Shown piece by piece: positions 39,401 through 49,665 of a stretch of 64,000 nucleotides of DNA; position 1 is the first letter of the stretch, and every line of letters starts with the position of its first letter. The stretch is from Phylloscopus collybita (Eukaryota; Chordata; Aves; Passeriformes; Phylloscopidae): the NCBI GenBank assembly GCA_027886175.1, contig JAJNNQ010000024.1, positions 7,734,001 through 7,798,000 of the forward strand. The letters run 5' to 3'. A model generated the notes under the pieces. That model saw only the letters and a list, made by a program, of their open reading frames with translations, did no database searches and was not told the origin of the DNA. The translations under genes and the position numbers were made by a program.

Positions 39401-41541
39401 GATCAAAACCCCTGGGGGTTGTACACCTCTGCTATTCTAGACCTACTTAGCAGTCCTGTCAGCATACTTTTTCAAACTTCTTTTACAGTGGTACTGTATC
39501 TTGGTAACAGCTTCTTGCACCAGCCAGCTACACAGAGGAGTAGTCAATAAAAAAACCTAATCAAAATACTATATAAAATATCCTCAAAATGGCCAAAGGC
39601 ATTGAAAGAGTGGAAATTAATTCTCTCAGCAACCAGGTGGTGAGTGAGTCCAGTATACCAGTAAAAATTCTTTATCCTTGCTGACTTTAAGGTGCTTAGC
39701 CTTTTTCAGGACCAGTTCTGTAGAATGTGTTACTTTCTCAAGTTCCACCAGTGGTACTACATTTAGCCTTCTTCATTTGTTTAAAACAATAGTACAGGAA
39801 ATAAACTGTGATTATAAAATACACAGGTAAATAGATTTGAGAAAAAAAAAAACAAGTCCCGTATTAATTTCCATATTCACCTAAGTGAACAGTTCACCCC
39901 TCCAACCGTGAAAAAATCCCACATTAAAAAGAAGCATCACCCACATAAAAGAACAGTGTTTAATTGTCTGAGATATCTCCTGGAAACTTGTTGTTTTATT
40001 CTCTGAAGTCCAGTTTGCAGACAACACTATGTCTTGCAAAAGTAGAGAGCTTTTCAAATAGAATTTGCTTTAAAATCATAATTATTATAGGTAACAGGTC
40101 AAAAAATTTGTTGTTCCATTATAATCAATAGCAAAGCTTCCCTTTACTTCCCTCAAGCCCAAAATTGCCACAATTTAATTGTATTGAATGGATACCTTTC
40201 CTTTTCCCCTGAGGTATTGCTTGCTCTTCCACATCCACCTACCTGATACAAGTTTCTCAGCCTAAAAGTAGTTCTATGTCTTTATAGAGGAGAAGTAACT
40301 ACAGTCTGGGTTATCCCTCACCACTTAGACCTTTGTAAAAATAAAACTTTGGCAAAGTGAGCAGGTGGGTCTGCCAATCTCTTGTCTAATTCTTAGCAAA
40401 ATACTCTAGGGATATTGCTTCTTTGTAAATAATTGTTTCTCTGAATATTGTAAACTCTTTCCTATATCCCTCAACATTTACTGTAATACATCAAAATGTG
40501 GGGTTTTTTTTAAATTTTTATGTTATTTTTTTCACTGTGGAGTTTTCTGTTGACTCTAATGAAATTTTTCTGGGCTCAAGAAGTTATTGTGGTTTTGATT
40601 AACAGTATTAAGTTGTTTGCCATTCTCATTCTCACCAACAATCAAGGTTCTAGATGTTTCACAACAGATCATATCCATAATTAAGCTATGACTGTCATTC
40701 TCTCCATGAAGTGCTTTATATAGATAGAAAATGAGAATTCCACAGGGTTAAAACAAAACAAGACAGCAGAAAGGATGTTTTATTTCAGTCTCTGTCCTTT
40801 TTTATCTGTTTTCCTTGAGGGACCCTCTTTTTTTATTATGTATCCACTGAACCTGCAAGCTAAAAGGTTAAAAGTTTATGCAAGGCAAGATGACTGCTCA
40901 AGAGGTAACTATCATTGTGCTTGTTTGGCATATAAGTAAAATAAAAAAAAAAACCCTAAAACCCCCAAAAATTAACTATTTAGTGTCTCTCATAAGAGAT
41001 GTGTTAGAGTGGGATCACTTCTACACCAGAATGAGAGAGCTGGAGTGCAGGTCTATGGCATCCTTACTGTACTACAGCTGTCAGCTTCTACCAATGGAAT
41101 TACCTTCACTCCTCCTGATCCTAAAAAAATGGATTTTTCAAGGAAAAATGGGTTTTACTGTTTTTAACTGCAGGAAGTGAGTACTGGCAATTCTTTCTCT
41201 TATTCAGTAATCAAGTTATTTGTTAATAAAATAATGCCTAATTAGAATACCACTTGCAAGCAGCACTGACTAGCTAGGATATTGAATATCCATTTAAAGA
41301 AAACACATGCCTTTATGAAACAGGAGACCACTTGCTGTCTGTTGGTCACTGGGTCTGCAGTCTACCACAGTGAACTGGTGTATGATATGAGAAAACACGT
41401 ATCCATAGTTTGTTTTCAGTTATGAGAAGGGAGATCTACTTATAAATTAACAAATCTAGGTCCTGCATTTGAATATGCTCTGGTACTGCTGCAAGAATCA
41501 ATTACACCTGTAGAATGTAAACTTATTAGTAAAGGCTGTAG
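36449..41541. other. No gene seen; AT-rich unique DNA
   Basis: Low-repeat DNA with short frames only. Parts (about 37010-37340 and 37780-38120) have even composition, few homopolymers and several TAAT-type motifs, as conserved non-coding DNA often does; conservation cannot be judged here. Confidence 0.68.
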
Positions 41542-41790
41542 AGAAAAACAAAACAAAAAAAACCAAAACAAAACAAAACAACCACACCAAAACAAGCAAA
41601 CAAAGAAACAAACAGCAAAAACCAACAACAACAAAAAGAAAAACCCCACAAACAAACAAATTAAAAAAACCAAACCAAAACAAAACAAAAAAACCCCAAA
41701 AACAAACAAACAAACAAAACAAAACAAAACAAAACAAAAAAAACCACCAAAAAAACAAAAAACACCACCACAAAACCCCCCCCCCCCCAA
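41542..41790 (+). repeat. Long A/C-rich tract ending in C13
   Basis: About 250 bp of almost pure A and C: AAAC, AAAAC and AAC units, A-runs, CCCC blocks, and C13 at 41776-41788. Opposite-strand frames through it (up to about 148 codons) are Phe/Cys/Val/Gly-rich and are not genes. Confidence 0.96.
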
Positions 41791-42839
41791 ACAGCTCTTT
41801 GATAGGAACATGATAAAATGGAATATTTTCTCCCTTCGTTTACAGTATCTGGGATCAAACAGTACTGCCTCAGAATTTTTTGGCAATAGAAATCCAAGTA
41901 GAATGAAATAGTGATTTGCTGTTATGTTGGTTCATGGAAGACTCTCTGCATAATCTGGAGGAAAGGTGCTGCACAAACTTGTCTTTGATTTATAACTCTG
42001 TAAATACACAAAGTTCTGGTTCATCTAGGCATGCTCTGAGCTCAATATAAAAAGATGCAAACGCAAGCTGGCTACCGCACATAAATATTTGATCCACTGT
42101 AAGCAAGTTAAGGACAGCTATAGCATGAGCACAAGCCTATAGTTTTGCATACCATATTAAGGTGAGTCACTACAGCTGATTAAATTTGAATATTTTTAAA
42201 CATATACTTCTGCAAGAGAAATGTGTGTTAGTTGTCTTTTTTTTTTCCTCCTCACACTGTATCATAGATATTTATTAGGGTAGTACTTTATTCTCTGTGT
42301 GTGCATGACTGTTGTTTGGAAATTCAGATAACTTGAGTGCTTTTCCTTCCTAAAAAAACAGTATTTTCCTTCCTAAAAGCACTATTTATATTCCTTAGTT
42401 GCTTTTGACCACCAAATAGTCTACATGATTTTCAGAGCTGTCTTGTAACTGCTTCTAAATGCTTTTTCTTCTCACTATTTTTTAAAATTTTGTTATATAG
42501 CAATAAACTTTCATTTATTTTCTCACCTTACTGTGTGTGAAAAGTGAAGGAAAAAAAAATCTTTAATTTTGACACTGTTTTTATGATGTGGTGTATGAAA
42601 CTCAGTTTCATGTGTGGTTTGGTACATGAACTCACGGAGTTAAATTATTTCTATAAGTCAGGGGTAGTCAAAGTGTAATCAGCCATGAAGTTTGTGTTTC
42701 ACAAAGCTGCTTACACTGAATAATTCAATATTTGAGCTTTAATGATATTTGAATAGGAATTTGTATGCAGACTGTACAGTGAATAGATGAAAGAGGGCAG
42801 ACAAACTTTTGATTTCTGGCTGAATCATTAGGCTGAGAT
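41791..42839. other. No gene seen
   Basis: AT-rich DNA between the A/C tract and the GC-rich block. A 15-base unit TTTTCCTTCCTAAAA occurs twice near 42342 and 42365. Nothing else is noted. Confidence 0.7.
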
Positions 42840-43700
42840 CACTTTTCAGCCTGCTGTGGGATCAGCCCTCCCCGGGCCCCACACGTGCAGCACAGGTGAC
42901 CTCCAGCACCTCCACAGGTTGTGCACAGCCCCCGTGGCTTCTCACAGCTTTTCCCTGGGGACCTGAGCCACAGAACAGCCAGGGATGGCCTCTGATGGCA
43001 GAACTTTGGGATGTCATCATGAGAGTCAAGAGACAAACCCCATGCAGGTCAGGAACTGCTGAGGGAGCATTCCCATTCCAGGTTTGCCATGAACCCCAGC
43101 TGTGACTGAGGGCAGCACAGCTGGGGCTCTGCTCTGTGGAGCACAGCCTGTCTCTGGCTGAGGGAGGACAAACCCTACCCATCACTCCTTGTCAGTCCCT
43201 GATGGGAGGGAAAACAGGGGGAAGGAAGCCAAAACCAGCCCAAACCAGAGGAGCCATATTTCAGAAATGTCTGCACAGGGATTTTCTTCCTACACTAAAA
43301 GAGTCTCTGGCCTGTTCTCCACAAAGTGTGACAGGGGAATGAGGGATCCACAGTGTCAGTGATAGGAAGAGGCAGAAGCTAATTAGTTGTGGTGTTTGAA
43401 GCATGGCTCTCCTGACCACAGGCCCACTTGTAATCTCTGGAGCCAGGGCTGAAGCTGTGCTGGGCCAGGCATGGTGCAGGGCTGCTGCAGCCCCCTGTCC
43501 TGCTGCACCACCCTGCTGCAGGGCTGCTGCACCCTGCACTGCTGCCCCTGCTGCTCTGGCAGAGGATGGTGCCATGCCCACCTGCCCTGGGGCCCTGAAG
43601 AGCTGCAGGATGGAGGCTCAGCAAGCAGGGGCTAGGGTAAAAGTTCTGAGGGTGTTCTGGTTGACAATTGTGCAACCAGAAGCCAAATGGGCTGGGTACC
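42840..43700. other. GC-rich block of unknown nature, left of a CR1
   Basis: About 860 bp markedly richer in G+C than the rest of the window, with few CpG dinucleotides, so it is not a CpG island. It has overlapping open frames on both strands (up to about 138 codons), none with recognisable domains. Its right part (43476-43559) is a degenerate CTGCTGCA-type repeat. It abuts the CR1 fragment that starts between 43690 and 43840. It may be an older retroelement, such as an LTR or internal ERV piece, or a decayed gene copy; I recognise neither. Confidence 0.5.
43476..43559. repeat. Degenerate CTGCTGCA repeat
   Basis: About 84 bp of irregular copies of CTGCTGCA and CTGCTGCCC units. The tandem structure gives long alanine- or glutamine-rich frames on both strands, which explains the open frames here without a gene. 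Confidence 0.7.
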
Positions 43701-43839
43701 CTCAAAGAGTTCAGCTCCGTGTTGGTCTGCCACGTGGCCAAGAAGATCCTGCAAGGGCCCTGGCCACAAGAGCCAGGTTTCATCCCAGGGAGCACTGATG
43801 GATTGTACTGGCATGCTCAGTTCTTCTGAAAGAGCCCAG

Positions 43840-44072
43840 GCTCCTGTGTTCAAGAAGTTCCACCTGAATATGAGGAAGAACTTCACTGTGCAGTGACCGA
43901 GCATTGAAACATTGCCCAGAGAGGTGGTGGAGCCTCCCTCACTGAAGATATTCAGGATCTGTCTGGACACAATCCTGAGTCTGGGATGACCCTGCTTGAT
44001 CAGGGAGGTTGGATCAAGGACTGCTGTGGTCCTTTCCAATCTTTTCCGTTCTCTGATTCTGTAATTCTGTGA
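43840..44072 (+). mobile_element. CR1 LINE 3' end fragment
   Basis: Sense-orientation CR1 3' terminus. The translated remnant KKFHLNMRKNFTVQ precedes a stop, followed by a decayed LPREVVEPPSL stretch, which are hallmarks of the CR1 ORF2 C-terminus. It continues into the 3' UTR ('GATGACCCTGCTTGATCAGG' at about 43985-44004) and ends in a CTGATTCTGTAATTCTGTGA tail. About 100 bp further left (about 43720-43765, 'gtggccaagaag..cctg') there is another CR1-like stretch, so the original insertion may reach 43690 with an internal deletion of roughly 400 bp of consensus. It borders a GC-rich block on its left. Subfamily not determined. Confidence 0.92.
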
Positions 44073-45185
44073 CAAAGAGATGCAAATATCAGTATGGAAA
44101 TGGGTGCAAAAAAACTTTTACACAAGTTGGACTTTGACAGTCAGTTGGATCCTAAATAACTTATCCTTTGAGTATATTCTGTCTTCAAGCAGGTAATAAA
44201 TCCAAATAACAGTTTGAAGTATTATTGCTATACATTTCTTCCTAAATAATTCATGTACTTAAACATCTTCTGAAACAAATTTGAATCTGAAACAAATAAA
44301 TATTTCTGATGAGTAGCACTAGTGCCCTTATTCATACTTTTCATTATGTTATATATTTTTAAACATTTGATTTAGATGGTATTATGTTATCTCCAGGTTA
44401 TGAAGGATTCAGGAAGAAATGAGAGGTACAGTCCAAACTCCTGCATTATCTCAAGTAGACTGTACACTGAATTTCTAATAGAATTTCTCTCGAAGGGTCT
44501 TAATCTTAGGCTCTTTCTGGGGTAGTCTGAAAAGATAGAATCTGCTTATCGCCCTTTCCCCTTGAAAGCACAGGAAAGGTAAACAAGAAAGGCAACTTGT
44601 CAGCATTGAGACAATTACTTCTGTTTCTAAGATCACAGCCTAACACTGATAAGGGACTTTTATAAGGGATTTTTGTATCCAGATTAGAAGAAATCAGCAA
44701 GTGTGCGTGGGCATTCTGCTATCTAGATTTCATGTTGTTTCCTGTGTCCTTATGTAGTAAGGGCAAAGTCGTTTCACTTTAGTTTCACTTTGCTTGGTGT
44801 GGGAAAAAAAAACCAAAACAAACAAGAACAAGACAACAAAAACAAGAACTAAAAAAATGCACAACAGGGAAAAAAAAACCCCAAACAACAAAATCAACCC
44901 TATTGATTTATTCTGGAATCAATTGTTTCATTTTTACCAGAGTAAACTATGAGAGAAGATGCAGACTTGCATTGCCTAGCAGATACACCAATAGAAAATG
45001 CTTTTTCCACATAGTTACAGGTGTGGCACCCCATCCTTAAGAGGGAGAGAGCACCCAAGGTTCATAGATACCTTTGTCAAAAGGGAACAACAAGAGCCAG
45101 AGGGTCCACAGAATGTTTGATCTGTAAATTATATGCAGCATGGAAAGTGGTATGTTAGTCTCTCACCCTGGAGGTAATTTTGGGG
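44073..45185. other. No gene seen
   Basis: AT-rich DNA right of the CR1 fragment, with the A/C tract at 44803-44900. Confidence 0.7.
44803..44900 (+). repeat. A/C-rich tract
   Basis: About 100 bp of A-runs with AAC, AAAC and CCCC interruptions, less pure than the tract at 41542, with some G and T. Confidence 0.82.
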
Positions 45186-45800
45186 GGGGTTATGCAAATT
45201 AGTTATTATCCACTAGTCCATTCCTCTAGATCTTTCTGGAAATGGGTCAGAGGCCTTAAGGGGTGGTCTTGTTCCCCCTTCCTGGGTCATCCTTTGGTTA
45301 GCAGTCCATGCCTACTTCTCCACCTCATTCCTCTGCTTGTTGTTCTTATCTCCAGGAGCCAGAACAAGGATGTTTGTCACAGAAAAATACTCCCTTACCT
45401 CCACATGTGCCCCTTCCCCAGCCACATCCTGCTCTTTCTCAGAGCACCTTATCACCAGCAGTCCTTGGCTGGCTCCGTGGCTATTCCACCATTGGTGTTT
45501 GATATCTCAACCTTACCTAAGGTGAGATATCAGCCTTAGCCCTTTATCTTCTAGGCTGCTGCACAAGGTTCTGCCCACAGACAGCCCTTTTTGTGGAAAG
45601 TACTTGTCTTCCCTTCCCTTGTTGGTCCCACTCTGCCAGCAGGTAGGTGTGAAAAGGTTAGATAATAGACCTTTCACTCAGCAATCTTCCCCCAGAACAG
45701 AAATGCGTGCTCTCAGGAGAAAAGCCTGTTTTCTCTGCTAGCAGAGATAGGAGAGATAAAGCTATTAAGCTTTTGCCCACAGAACAACTTTTTATAAAAC
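45186..45800. mobile_element. Possible degraded LTR or other retroelement
   Basis: A compositionally distinct, C/T-rich stretch in AT-rich surroundings. It contains an octamer-like ATGCAAAT at 45191-45198, a GGTGGTCTTGTTCCCCC block near 45260, a strong hairpin at 45500-45532 and a TTTATAAAA TATA-like box near 45790. This mixture resembles LTR promoters, but I see no paired termini, no target duplication and no internal retroviral sequence. Alternatives are an unrelated regulatory region or unique DNA. Confidence 0.28.
45500..45532. repeat. Near-perfect 33-bp hairpin
   Basis: TGATATCTCA pairs with TGAGATATCA. Inside it, CCTTA pairs with TAAGG around a CC centre, with one extra A on the left arm. 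That is 15 paired bases with a single bulge, inside the C/T-rich stretch that may be an LTR remnant. Confidence 0.95.
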
Positions 45801-48800
45801 CAGGAACAATTTTGCCAATTATTTGTTAATTTTGAGAATTGTCATTTTTTTTTCTCTGCAGATCAAAAAAAAAAAAATCTCCAAAGCATCTTGCTCACCT
45901 AGCAGCTTAAATCCCAATGAAAGGTGATTTGAGGTCTTAATTTACTTTTTTTTTCAACGTTGGAGATTCCAGTTAAGCAAATACCAAACTAACCCGATGT
46001 TTGCTTTGCTTTTCATTTAAACTTTGGGGTTTTTTTGGAAAAAAACCCACAGAATTTCTTTTTTTTCTTTTCTGAACTCATTAATTTATCATGAGGGAAA
46101 AATTTCATTGGGACAGATTTCTTTACCTAGCAAAGCTAGCCTGTTTTGTTTTGGAATGTGAAACCACAAAAAACACGTGTCAATGGTACTTGATCTTTGG
46201 ACAAAATACTGGCCAAAATAACTGTGTAAATGGTGTGACTGGGTACCTTATCTTCTATGGCCTCACAATAAGGACATTAAAAGTCCTTACTGAGAGGAAG
46301 ACTAAATTCATAATGTATCTTTAATCGTTTTTGTGGAAAGAAGCAAGAAAAAGAGCAGCTGACAGAAACACTTTGTAGTAAATAATATTTCCAAGACAAA
46401 GTACACCATTGAAATCAAGAATTAGTAAATAAATTCAACATATTATTATGATTGTAATACGACTCGTCTGTCTCCAGGGTAGAATCACAGAATCACAAGC
46501 AATTTATTTATTTCCCTAGCCACCAAGAAAACCTTCCCATAGAATTTACCTACTTTTTTTTTTTTTTTTTTTTTTTTTCTTAAATAACATTGAAATCTTC
46601 CTATAGAATGCACAGATGGCACACTCAGTCAAATAAGGGGAAAAGTTGGAACAAAACTCAAGGGCAGACTGTGATATATCTGTGATTCTTTTCATTAATG
46701 CTGTGTTAGTCTTAACCACAAACTAAAATGTCTATCAACAGGCTAAATGCAACAAACCTGCAGTCATTTCTCAGCCCAAACCTCTGTCGATCTCAGTTCA
46801 GAGCCACAACTTGGGCAAAAGTGCAAAGTTTGGGTTTATGAGGTATCTGTCAATCCAATGACAATTTACAAAATTTCACTTTAAAGGCAGCCCCATATGC
46901 AGTCTAATTTCAGATACAGTGTTATTTATATTTCTCTTCCATTGAAGAGAATGCCTCATTTTTCAGATTTATTGTGTCTGTTTGATTTTAGTGTAAATCT
47001 CTTATTAGTGTAAAATGAGTATATTATACTGTAACCAATACAGTGTGCGCATTGTGTGTGTAGAGTGTAAGCAATGTAGTGTAAATAGGCTTTATTTAAT
47101 GTTACTGTGTTTTAGGTGAAGAAAAAGTAGCTATTTTAAGACATTATTATGTTAATCTTTTTCATTATTTTGCAAATACATTAATGATTTAATATATTTG
47201 ATTATATAATGTGAATTTTAACACGTACATGTATTATCCATTAAATGCTAAAATGGATTTCTTAAAAATACCAAAATTTCAAAAATGGGAATTTTGAAGA
47301 ATGTTGATGGTAACACAGAATAGTAACAAAAATTCAAACTATTGTGTGTCAAGAAGAAAGGATTTACTTATATGTTTAAAGATGCATTCAAACTGGGATA
47401 GCGATAAGAAAATAAAACTGACACTTGTCAAAGTAAATGCTGACTTTATATTTGATTTAGATGAATTCCTTCGATACAGACCAGATAACACAATTGAATT
47501 ACCTCAAAGAAAATGGAAAATATACAGTAAACACTTAAGTTTATGTCATTCTAAAAGAGCAGCACCGAGATAAAAACGTTTGTATTGTATTAAAATAATC
47601 ACCACTAGTCAATCTAGTTTTCATAAGCTCTATAAATACTCATGTAAACTATCGGTGTAGGGGCTAAATGGATGGTCTCTATTTTCCATGAGAAAGTACC
47701 TCTTATTTGAGCTGTAATTAGCCACTTTCTCTCTCACAAGAAATTGGTTCTTTTGAGCCTGATACCGCCCAGAATTTACGTAAAACCTATGCATTCATGG
47801 AAAATAGTTGCAAAAGGCTCAAGGTTCCCTTTAAAAAGAATTCTAAAATGATTCTTCTAGGCAGTAAAGATTTTTTGCATTAAGTAACTGGCAGTCAGTA
47901 CTTCTGAGAAATATATCACCTATTATGATCTTTGAATTAGAAATGGATTTTTAAATGTCTCTAGTCCATGCTGGCAGTCTGGGATGTGAGACAAATTTCT
48001 ATGTATCTTTTGTGGGTATTTTGCTTCTTTGATTTAGGAGCAGAGTCTGCATTAGAATCAATTTGTATTTTGAAGTAATTTAGGCTTTATTCTGAACTTA
48101 CAAAATGGGATTTTAAAACCAAAATGGCATTGGCATTTAAGCTGAATATGAGAGTTGTGCTCCCTTCAGGGGATATTCAAAAGATGTTAGGCATCTCAGA
48201 ATGGGGAGTTTTCTGAGATAAGCAAAAGAATTCACTGAGGACATGGTCATATTTAAATCAGATTCTGATTTTTCAGGGATGTTGATGCCACATTACCACT
48301 ACGAGGTAGGAGCTCTTCCTTCTCCAAGTGGATCTTTCCAAAAGGGAACAGCTGCTCCTTCATTAATTAATTAAATCTCACTTCAGAAGGATGAGCTTAG
48401 AGAGGATGTCCTGCCTATTTTCCTTGTTTTGCTGATGCAGCAGAGGTGAGAGTGACTTTAAAGCTGAGAGTTCAGTGCCCTCTGGGGAAAAGCACAACTT
48501 TTCAATTCTAGTAATCTGCAGGTATGTTGGAAGTTGTTTACTTTCCCTATAATTCAGCGAGCCAGAGATAAAAAATATAAAAAATTTGCAGACCGAGTCT
48601 GTAGGGAAGTGCATGGGTCATCTAGCTTGAAGATGGAAATCCTGTGTTTCAGCTGTGCTTGGGAGAACTCTTTGTTTGTTCTGCTTTAAGCAATTGCTGC
48701 ATAAAACACTGAAATGCTTGAAAGAGGACTGCAGCACAGGCTGCCTGGCAGACAGAAGAAGGAGTGTTTCATTAATGCACATTAGTGGGACTTAGATGTG

Positions 48801-49585
48801 AGAAATCCACTGAGCTGCTCAGTCCAGTCAAGTGCTTCTGAGCACATCAGGAAGGTTACTCTGTCACTTCAAATACTGAAAGTAGCATGTGTTATTGTTT
48901 AATTATTTAAAAGTTAGTGTTATATGAACTTAGGAATTAGATGTTGGCGTTTTGAAGATGTAAAGTCGGAGCAGAGATGTCCTGTTTTTCTGACTTTGTT
49001 ATTAAGTATTTCTGGAAATGCCTATGTGTGAGCAGCATAGCTTGTGGTCTCCATATGTAAAAACATTAGATGTTGTATCCTATTAGGAAACTTTATTTCC
49101 CATCTGAACATCTGATGCTGCATGACGACTCATAGAAACTTCCATAATTTGAAAGTGTCTATTTCTACTCCAAAGGTACTAAACCCCCAAAAATTCTGCT
49201 TACTCAAGTTGGCCTTGGATTTTAAAGTTGGATTTTGTTGCTCTTGGTTTTGTTGTGTTAGTTTGCTCTGGCCTGAATATTTGTTAATAATGCTGGTTTA
49301 CTGCAGCTTAAGGATTTTCTGGTAATGGCTTTCAATTGGCTTCTTTCAAAACCTTCATGTGAACACTGTCTGTAAATAGCACAGAAATCAACAAAACTAT
49401 AGTGATGTTGAGATACATATATATACATATATGTGCTGTGGTAATCAGTGTCTTGGATGTAATTGAAGGAATTAAATAACAAAGCTGAGAGGGTACTTGT
49501 GCCAGGGTTAGTGGGAGGCAGGAGCAAAATTATGTAAAAGGTTATTTTACTTGACCACTGTAGAGCTGTTTCTTTATATTTGCTG
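45801..49585. other. No gene recognised; AT-rich, few repeats
   Basis: Apart from T25 at 46554 there is little repeat sequence. A 90-codon plus-strand frame at 47301-47573 has a mixed hydrophilic composition, but no upstream coding context and no domain I know. A 13-bp inverted repeat, CTATTTTCCATGA, lies at 47679-47691 and 47795-47807. Confidence 0.65.
46554..46578 (+). repeat. Poly-T run, 25 bases
   Basis: Uninterrupted T25 between AT-rich flanks. Confidence 0.96.
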
Positions 49586-49665
49586 GAAAAAACCCAAACA
49601 ACAAAACAAACAAACAAACAAAAACAAACCCAAAACCAAACAACAACAACAACAAACCACAACAA
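49586..49665 (+). repeat. A/C-rich tract with (AAAC)n and (AAC)n
   Basis: About 80 bp: AAAAAACCC, (AAAC)n, then (AAC)n and ACCACAAC, nearly free of G and T. Confidence 0.92.

Noticed and set aside
41440..41897. Minus-strand frames, the longest 148 codons
   Set aside because: Produced by the A/C tract; Phe/Cys/Val-rich with no domain, in three overlapping registers.
43379..43798. 131- and 138-codon frames on opposite strands
   Set aside because: They overlap each other in GC-rich repetitive sequence (CTGCTGCA units); neither has a recognisable domain.
43632..44075. 147-codon minus-strand frame
   Set aside because: Mostly antisense to the CR1 fragment at 43840-44072.
46484..46498. AGAATCACAGAATCACA resembling a reversed CR1 terminus
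   Set aside because: Only about 17 bases match and the sequence right of it does not continue into the CR1 3' UTR.
49258..49665. 135-codon minus-strand frame
   Set aside because: Starts in the A/C tract and continues into unique DNA; no domain or splice context.
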